From Dichotomocladium elegans (Eukaryota; Mucoromycota; Mucoromycetes; Mucorales; Lichtheimiaceae): DNA of 52,920 nucleotides. This document shows, piece by piece, positions 47,501 through 52,920 of the stretch (its first letter is position 1; each line of letters starts with the position of its first letter). Made by a program: the position numbers and the translations under genes. Below the pieces are notes generated by a model, which worked only from the letters and a program-made list of their open reading frames with translations, did not search any database and was not told where the DNA came from. The stretch covers positions 1-52,920 of the forward strand of contig JAIXMN010000064.1 in NCBI GenBank assembly GCA_025716815.1, in the 5' to 3' direction.

Positions 47501-49582
47501 TCGCAATTATGGACGGAAGAACACACACGCGCCTTCAACAACGTGAAAATCGCACTCACACAGGCTCCAGTGCTCTGTCATCCTGATTTGCAACAACCCT
47601 TTTGTTTGGCCACAGACGCGAGTGACGTTGGTGTGGGGGTGTGTCTCTATCAGGTCATCAACAATCAAATTCGTTACATCGGTTTCAAGGCCAAGGCACT
47701 CTCTCCCAGCCAGCAGCGCTGGTCGGTTACTAAACGTGAACTCTTTGCAGTCATCTACGGGCTCCGACAGTTTCGACACTGGCTCTGGGGACGCCGTTTT
47801 ACTCTTTACACTGACCACGCTGCACTAACGTATCTCCACACGCAACCGTTAGTCAACCCTATGATGGCTCGTTGGCTTGACGACCTGTATGACTTCGATT
47901 TCGAGGTCGTACATTTGCCTGGCATGGACAATGTTCTGCCTGACGCCTTCTCCCATCTTTTTCCTGCGGACAAAAGCCTGGCGGGGGGTAAAGGAAAGAA
48001 CAGCGTTTCAGACAGCACGTCACGAAATCTTATCATCAACACTGCAGGCTCAGCCACAAGAAAAGCCGGGGGTTCCTCCTCTTCTTCTTCACGTTCCTCT
48101 GAGAACAACACCGACGGTCATGCGCCCATTCTTGCACGCGCACAACACTTTGAACCCGTCGACTTTATGACGCCTCCCGAGAACGAACGTACCGAACTGC
48201 TGCAGAAAGCACACTTACTCGGTCACTTCGGGGCCGACGCAATCACCAAGTCCATTCACAGTGACGGCATTCACTGGGCTAACCTGCGCAAAGACGCCCA
48301 GAACCTCGTCTCACAATGCACGGACTGTCAACGCTTTAACGTCGGCAAACATGGCTTTCAGCCACTGCGTCATGTCACCGCTCACTACCCTGGCGATCAT
48401 TGGGCCATCAATCTTGGTACGCTCAATATAACGTCTGACAGCGGAAATAACTATTTACTTGTTCTGGTCGACATTTTCTCACGCTACTGCGTCCTGCGAG
48501 CAATTCCGGATAAGTCAGCTCTTAGTGTCGCCCGAGTACTCTGGTCACACATGATGGAATATGGACCAATGCGCACACTTACCAGTGACAATGGCACAGA
48601 ATTTGTCAACGACCTCATCGCGCAGCTTACAAAGATATCGGGCCTTGACCACCGCTTGATTGCACCTTATCATCCACGCGCTAACGGCGTAGCAGAAAAA
48701 TGGGTCGGTCTTGCCAAGAACGCGATCATCAAGCAGCTGCATGGAAAAAAGTCAGAATGGGATATCCATGTCCCTAGCGTGCAGTTCGCACTCAATATTA
48801 AGCACGCTGCGATACACGGTTCACGACCCTTCTCGCTTATGTTTGCTCGTCCACCTAACGCCTTCGCAAATTACACAGACACGACTACAGGCAGCAGCGC
48901 CCCGCCTACAGTTGACTACGAAGCAGCACGGGAACGACTCAGCGAGATGGAATCGGTCGTCATACCAGCCATTCGTCAACACATGAAAGCTACACGAGAT
49001 GCTGAAAAAGCCCGCTTCGATTCGAATCACAGAATAATCGACCCTTATCCAATCGGCAGCAAAGTTATGATCCGGAACGTCACTAGAGGCAGTAAGACGG
49101 ATCCACGCTATGAGGGACCATTTACTGTTAACGGTGTCAACAAGGGCGGCGCTTACATTCTAACTGATTCCACAGGCGCACTCCTTCCGTTCAATACCCC
49201 GCCTTCTCACATCAAGCTGATATCGCACGACATGGTACCACTGAGTCAGGACCATTACGAAGTGCAGGCCATCATTGATCATAAAGGCACTCCAGGCAAC
49301 TATACTTATCGCACACGCTGGAAGGGATACACGGAAAGTGATGATACATGGGAACTGGCTGCTCATTTTATGGACACTGAACTAATTAATGAATATTGGC
49401 AGCGCCGTAATCCCAACCATGGTAAAGGCAAAACACGCGAGCAACGATCACGAGCAGCTCCTAGCACGCCATCCATCACAACGGCTACTAGACGTGCTCC
49501 GCAACACAGCTCGACAAACAAACGCCTAGCCAAAGATACCGCAGCTAATGCGATCCGCAAACGCTTGCGACCACGCGCTTAA
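44507..49582 (+). CDS. G4 Gag-Pol polyprotein (single frame, about 1,691 residues)
   Basis: I start at ATG 44507 (MSANTVNK), after the LTR; an in-frame ATG at 44420 lies inside the LTR. A predicted coiled coil (residues about 85-115) and capsid region come first. Two Cys/His clusters follow (CLIHGMGRHDTDEC about 45628, CFWCGG...HKC about 45765). The protease is LLDTGA (Asp near residue 569). The RT has FIDD (about 889-890). RNase H starts at ATDASD. The integrase has an HHCC finger, then Asn at 1302 where the first catalytic Asp belongs, Asp 1361 and Glu 1397. A chromodomain (RTRWKGYTESDDTWE) is at about 49255-49395 and a basic tail ends the protein. Fusion of Gag and Pol implies processing by the protease. 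Confidence 0.94.
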   Translation: MSANTVNKIQDAELNSHTDASLVQETPGVATSIPAPQAASMACNQDTLCDQAMGSVQALRGDLARLMLQRTAAARSGNFEEHAQLREQMRRLEQEITELESAARLLADFIAAPSPSPLVSAISAPTATTVPGVDRMSMPSNCPVFQWEGFVWRPTAVVYPTVQDCLRAFEDVVIAAGQVPDHVWGRYLPVLLSPEHRSWYEEHLQPHTQEPWSFARAVLQQEFSVDLTEQLAAAVHAVMTASMVRGEAVSAWNAWFQMLRREARMPNDAIAANRYLNGLLPAIAERVNIARASLPPSAKRTSQQLGHIALTLERSFSSAGSQSARATVPRSSPSSAAPPGRSLMDSIHAPKRRASTSAGSSAMSVGGAPTKKKCLIHGMGRHDTDECKVRQRLDEHEGCRPRSTPPSPQPSPKSNKSRTCFWCGGAFVPGHKCPTKHLAIRSHVHAKGKNKNLVHVGSRTYSSDATKPASPENKVNDVSSSVSSSSSSVSRSSSRTTPVIPLPAASPSASLAGSDDEPEDVEMAEVYKALHGPSSECKYTLPQDLTFANTRSYHFPITLEGERLWALLDTGATDSTVSPSLCARFGWSVTPAEGVIHLASAGLSLPRVGFVNKKLALSCNQRTILHTFDVLDLHGQVDVCIGTDIMNQIGIHLVGLPTHWDASALARVPESTGDDDSVLPNNSPAGSPREHQTFMDAIQPYLEANATIPIDSFCTLPEAVVRLETPPGAVAYRAQYKLPVALQPLLQQHVDKWLTDGVITRLTTISHWNSPIVFARKKDNEGNYTKYRPCLDVRQLNLLLPEDRFPLPHLSDIFERTAGSTVFTTLDLTNAFHRFPIANEHQHKTAFKVNGVQYAFRGAPFGIRSLSFKYQAVMERLFADLPYVSLFIDDLCVHSASFEEHVSHVQEVVRRLTEVNLILNRDKCAFGQRKVYLLGFCISGAGIALDPRKVANITAWPRPSTGKDMQRFLGAVNFLRDHVPRFSATTWPLDSLRNAGDLSQLWTEEHTRAFNNVKIALTQAPVLCHPDLQQPFCLATDASDVGVGVCLYQVINNQIRYIGFKAKALSPSQQRWSVTKRELFAVIYGLRQFRHWLWGRRFTLYTDHAALTYLHTQPLVNPMMARWLDDLYDFDFEVVHLPGMDNVLPDAFSHLFPADKSLAGGKGKNSVSDSTSRNLIINTAGSATRKAGGSSSSSSRSSENNTDGHAPILARAQHFEPVDFMTPPENERTELLQKAHLLGHFGADAITKSIHSDGIHWANLRKDAQNLVSQCTDCQRFNVGKHGFQPLRHVTAHYPGDHWAINLGTLNITSDSGNNYLLVLVDIFSRYCVLRAIPDKSALSVARVLWSHMMEYGPMRTLTSDNGTEFVNDLIAQLTKISGLDHRLIAPYHPRANGVAEKWVGLAKNAIIKQLHGKKSEWDIHVPSVQFALNIKHAAIHGSRPFSLMFARPPNAFANYTDTTTGSSAPPTVDYEAARERLSEMESVVIPAIRQHMKATRDAEKARFDSNHRIIDPYPIGSKVMIRNVTRGSKTDPRYEGPFTVNGVNKGGAYILTDSTGALLPFNTPPSHIKLISHDMVPLSQDHYEVQAIIDHKGTPGNYTYRTRWKGYTESDDTWELAAHFMDTELINEYWQRRNPNHGKGKTREQRSRAAPSTPSITTATRRAPQHSSTNKRLAKDTAANAIRKRLRPRA

Positions 49583-49728
49583 GCTGACGTCTTTTCCCTT
49601 TTATTTTTCCCGCTGGGTTTTTTGCTACGAGGGTTTTTCCAGACTGAACTTGCTACATGTTTATTGATAGCACCACAAGCGCAAGACCATTCACAGCTTT
49701 CGGCTGCATCCAGCCTGGTGGGGGGTGA

Positions 49729-50092
49729 TGTCGTAGTCCTCCTGTTCATGACACTGCACTTGCACAGTCAGTAGTGAGCGGAACTGCTATGCATCCAACA
49801 ATTCCCGCAAGTACGTCTTGATGCCCTGACTTCTTCCATCTCACATCTATCCAATCGGTGATTTCCTCTTAATGAAGATGGAGGGAACAATCGCCCGGAA
49901 TATTAACTACAGATGGAGAGTAGCGGAGAAGCGGTGTCAACGGCTAACACTTGTTCCGGCAAAGCTAACATGGTCCATCCCAATGCATATAAAAAGAGAG
50001 TTGTTTTTATTCAATAAAGAGGATCCCATCTCAAAGACTCAATTTTGACTCATTGGTTTCTACTTGCCACTAACTCTCTACACAACAACACA
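49729..50092 (+). repeat. G4 3' LTR
   Basis: The 364-bp LTR differs from 44104-44467 at four CpG sites and is followed by TTAAC. Confidence 0.94.
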
Positions 50093-50097
50093 TTAAC

Positions 50098-50567
50098 GAG
50101 AGGCGACTACGTGTTCGAACGGCAACAATGGTGTGGTTACTAAAAAGGGAAATCCCGCCGAGTCCGACTACAACAATACCACTGTGTCGGATTAGATTTG
50201 GTGGCCAATTGAAATACTAGCAACACCGACTATGCTCATGGTCATCACCTCCTGTTTTTGTGCAGATTACCAATGCCTCCTTACTGTCAATTATTACCAA
50301 TGGATTGTCTGCCTGCTTCCTTCCATCCTTCACGACTGCATCTCTCACATAGTTATATTCATTCTATTATTATTATTATCCTCCCGTATCTTTTCTTTAG
50401 TAACCATCAAAGTAGTAGTATATATATAGGCTCATCAATTCATACATTAAAAAGGGAACAATCATCTTCTTCTCTAAATTCAGTTGTCTCTACATTTGGC
50501 CAAGGTCTATCCGCCAAAAACAACGACACAACGACAACGAAGATGACACACAAAAGCTGTAGCAAAA
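50098..50567. other. Non-coding stretch with an LTR-start scrap
   Basis: No gene is seen. Bases 50497-50528 read, on minus, like the first 30 bases of a G3-type LTR (TGTCG, GGCGGATAGACC, TTGGCCA). This scrap begins about 40 bases beyond the 3' end of the tRNA gene. Confidence 0.5.
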
Positions 50568-50638
50568 TGCGTGGACCGGGAATCGAACCCGGGTCATCCG
50601 CGTGGCAGGCGGATATTATACCACTAAACCATCCACGC
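50568..50638 (-). tRNA. tRNA-Gly (anticodon GCC)
   Basis: This gene has the same 71-nt sequence as 14068-14138 on the opposite strand: acceptor stem at 50632-50638 with 50569-50575, loop CTGCCAC and the T arm all match. The 3' flank (TTTTGC.ACAGC) also resembles that of the other copy, so the duplicated unit was larger than the tRNA. Confidence 0.96.
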
Positions 50639-51574
50639 CGCTTGTATTTGACACGTCCGGTCGGAATATGTACAGGCCTCACCTACCATCTTTGGGTGAA
50701 AGGTTAAAGTCTAGCCCTTTTCTCAGTCTCCCTCCTTATGCCACACGTGACCCTCACGATTCTATCTCCCCCATCACATGACCAGAACTCGTCCTTCCAT
50801 ATCACGTGATCTTTTATCTTCTCTTCAAGTTGCGTCATTCATTGCTGTTATCATCACCTTTATCTTTCATACGTTATCGTCACATGCCACCCCCCTTCTA
50901 TCTGAAAATCTTATGCCTATTGCTGTTATCATTGTCCCCGCTGTTATCATTGTCCCCGCTGTTATCATTGTCCCTGCTGTTATCTACATCCCTATCATTC
51001 CGAGTTATCACCGTTCCAGTCTATCTTCACATGCCATCAACCTTATGTGCAATTTTTATCATTCGTCAATCATTTTAAGGAGTCGAAATATAAAAGACCT
51101 CCGGGGGAAATCAATAAAAGGAGGACCCTCTCGTCTATTTCTATTTTGGGCTAATTCTGAAGGTGCACTGAATCCACTTGACTGGTGAGGCTTGGAGCCA
51201 TTTGTTATTATTGTCTCGTTGCATTCATTGTACTTCCCTGTAGTTTAGCATCATATTACATTGACGATCTATCTCCTTGTATTTTTATCATCGATCTACG
51301 TATACATCCCTCCCCACTACTATTGTTTTCGTTCATCTTTCTGTTGGCTTCAGGTACCACACGTGTCATATTTTTGTCGTGGACGACACGAATTTTGGCT
51401 CCAGAACCGCCAAATCAAGGCAAAGATTCAAGCCCAGGAATCCCAGTCGACCCAAGCACTCAATTCGAAGCACGTGATCCCAAACATCCCTCTTGTCACG
51501 TGCCTTTCGGAAGCTAAAATGCCATGGCACTTCCTGGCATCTTCTGGAACTTGCTCCACAATCACTTCCCCACC
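50639..51574. other. Non-coding stretch with an 18-bp tandem repeat
   Basis: An 18-bp unit starting GCTGTTATCATTG is repeated three and a half times at 50922-50984. A TATA-like AAATATAAAAG near 51087 followed by AATAAAAG near 51113 looks like an LTR promoter and poly(A) pair of an unidentified element. No gene is supported. A frame at 51185-51517 has no recognisable domain. Confidence 0.4.
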
Positions 51575-51763
51575 TGTTGTGTCCTGAGTGATTTGTGTCA
51601 CGATATCAAAAGTAGAATAATTTTAGTAGTGAGGCCCACTCTGCTAGCAGTTTGGTTTATACAGACGTACACTTGTATTACGAATCGTTGTTCTTTTCTC
51701 TGATAAAGTTCACTACCTTTGAGTCTCATGACTTATTATCATCTGTTTACGCCATCCACTGCA
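51575..51763 (+). repeat. G5 5' LTR
   Basis: This is a 189-bp LTR. Several sites that are CG in G1 (for example near 51648 and 51729) are TG or CA here. Confidence 0.92.
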
Positions 51764-51773
51764 CTTTTTTTTC

Positions 51774-52920
51774 ATGAATTCTCATCATCACCACCACCAC
51801 CACCACCAAAAAAACAACAACAACAACAACAGCAACAACATGAACACCACCACCAGCAACAACAACATCAGCACCCCCATGTCTGCTGGCACCAGCCAGA
51901 ATGGCTCAGTCTTCTCGAACCATGCGTCGCCACAGGATGCAGCCTTATCAGTCTGCCGCACCTTCGTCGCCGAACTAGGCGACTTGACAAGAGCATGGAA
52001 TCGTGTTGTACACGAACAAGGCGCGTCGCAAGAAGCACGCCAAGCCGCCTTTGCCGCCATCAAGGCCGCCCAAGAAAATCTTTCGCAGTGCTGGGAGCTG
52101 TGGAAAGTCCAGTTCCCACTCGTCCCCGAGCTCATGGGTGAACCAGTGCCTGTGTTGCACCAACAGCCAGTCGCTGCTGAACTCGACTATGACCGAGTTA
52201 AACTTCTGAAGGACATTCTGTACCTCAACACGCGCACCACCAAGCATTCGAACCTGGAGGCCAAGCAAGTTTATGCTTCAGCCCAGCAATGGGCAATCGC
52301 CTTTGAAACAGTGATCGGTTATGCTGGATTGTCCAAGCATTTGGATAAGCTGTGGCCTCGTCTTTTGCTTCGCGCATTAGACGCAGCCCAGCGCAAACAA
52401 CTCGAGCAGGAACTCGTACAAAATCCTACAAAAGAGGGTGAACAAACTCACTCTTGGGCAGTCGTCCAAAAAACAATCGTCAATCTATTTGACACAGCAA
52501 CGGAGGAGTATCGACTCATTGTCGAGGTACTTAACTGCTACCAAGGCGATAGGGAATCGATCAACCATTACCTCCAACGCTTCATCAAAGCTGTGTATTC
52601 AGCAAAACTTGAATCTGACCATCCACTAATTTCTGCGTTGCTTTTGGAAAATATGACACCAGAATCCCACCGCGTTGTCACTAGCTTTTTAGCTAAGAAC
52701 TTCGGCACCGAATAGCCCAAAGACATTCGCGAACTGAATAAGCACATGGCATCCTTGCCAACTCCCAACACGTCCGGCACCAAGCGCCCACATGAAGCGC
52801 AGTCACTTAATCGTGCAAGTCGGTTCAAACGCAATAAGGATTCCTTCAGCAATGGTAAGGGTAGACCCCAAAAATTGGTCACTAATCCGTGCAAGCATTG
52901 CTTGAAAAAGGGCATTGCTG
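51774..52920 (+). pseudogene. G5 Gag, partial, with a stop
   Basis: The start is ATG 51774, followed by the same His/Asn-rich leader as G1. The frame is open through the region where G1 has lost a base, down to TAG at 52713-52715, where G1 has tryptophan (TGG). It reads on in the same frame after the stop to the edge. It has capsid-like helices; the zinc-binding part is beyond the readable region. G1 and G5 thus carry different lesions of one Gag. Confidence 0.88.

Larger units (their letters stand above)
44104..50092 (+). mobile_element. Gypsy element G4 (chromodomain Ty3-type), full length
   Basis: G4 is 5,989 bp with 364-bp LTRs and the duplication TTAAC at 44099-44103 and 50093-50097. 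One uninterrupted Gag-Pol frame covers almost the whole interior. The polypurine tract CCTGGTGGGGGGTGA lies before the 3' LTR. The LTRs differ at four sites, all CpG transitions. It is related to G1 and G5 in gene layout and polypurine tract. It looks complete, but the integrase has a catalytic-site change. Confidence 0.95.
51575..52920 (+). mobile_element. Gypsy element G5 (G1 family), 5' part, runs off the window
   Basis: The 189-bp 5' LTR at 51575-51763 is a slightly diverged copy of the G1 LTR (starts TGTTGTG). The interior is collinear with G1 up to the window edge. Many differences from G1 are CG to TG or CA. The right end is not in the window, so the target duplication cannot be checked. 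Confidence 0.92.

Noticed and set aside
50778..51188. A 136-codon frame with repeated AVIIVP as a membrane protein gene
   Set aside because: The repeats come from an 18-bp tandem array in pyrimidine-rich DNA. There is no homolog, intron or context to support a gene.

Overview
The window reads as a transposon graveyard from a fungal nuclear genome. Every sizeable coding region belongs to a mobile element: Ty3/gypsy retrotransposons, MULE-type and hAT DNA transposons, a LINE relic, MITEs and long-inverted-repeat elements. The only host genes I can support are two tRNA-Gly(GCC) genes. The short GT-AG introns in the transposase genes (mostly 48-63 bp, one 109 bp) and the chromodomain gypsy elements fit a fungus. 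An early-diverging (Mucoromycota-like) fungus is my guess, not a proof.

Layout: 1-3157 is a frameshifted LINE relic (endonuclease, reverse transcriptase with YADD, C-terminal zinc finger). 3157-3554 is a remnant of the 5' region of the MULE found later. 3961-12772 is gypsy element G1 (+), with 189-bp LTRs and a GTGGC target duplication; it is split by P1, a 3.65-kb element with 1.08-kb inverted arms (6242-9893). A tRNA-Gly is at 14068-14138. From 14902 to 43424 runs one minus-strand gypsy element, G3 (291-bp LTRs). It is only about 5.15 kb once its insertions are subtracted. Those insertions are a solo LTR of the G2 family (15448-16081), a MULE (MULE-A, 16301-36542), a 365-bp MITE (38937-39301) and an Ac-like hAT remnant (39611-41716). 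MULE-A is itself about 5.24 kb when stripped. It carries G2 (17434-23400), long-TIR element B with an apparently intact MULE-type transposase (23716-28715), a MITE (29431-29796) and P2, a second copy of P (32507-36164). After G3 come LTR scraps, the nearly intact gypsy element G4 (44104-50092), a second tRNA-Gly (50568-50638, minus) and the 5' part of a G1-family element, G5 (51575 to the window end).

The boundaries are well supported. For G1, G2, G3, G4, the solo LTR, MULE-A and the hAT element, both ends are visible with matching target duplications (GTGGC, CGGTG, CTGT, TTAAC, GTAGG, 9-bp TGGCGCAGA, 8-bp GTCCTCCG). For most insertions into coding sequence, the host reading frame continues exactly when one target copy is counted.

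Expression strategies differ. G1, G4 and G5 appear to use one fused Gag-Pol frame. G2 and G3 have Gag and Pol in -1 related frames, with slippery heptamers placed directly after the zinc knuckle. Decay is biased to CpG transitions, which suggests cytosine methylation and deamination. The most unusual biology is the group of TA-flanked elements sharing the terminus CAGGATTTTC: P1, P2, two MITEs and element B. One of these carries a MULE-type transposase although MULEs normally make 8-11 bp duplications. The paired arms of each P copy also share copy-specific variants, as expected if the arms correct each other.
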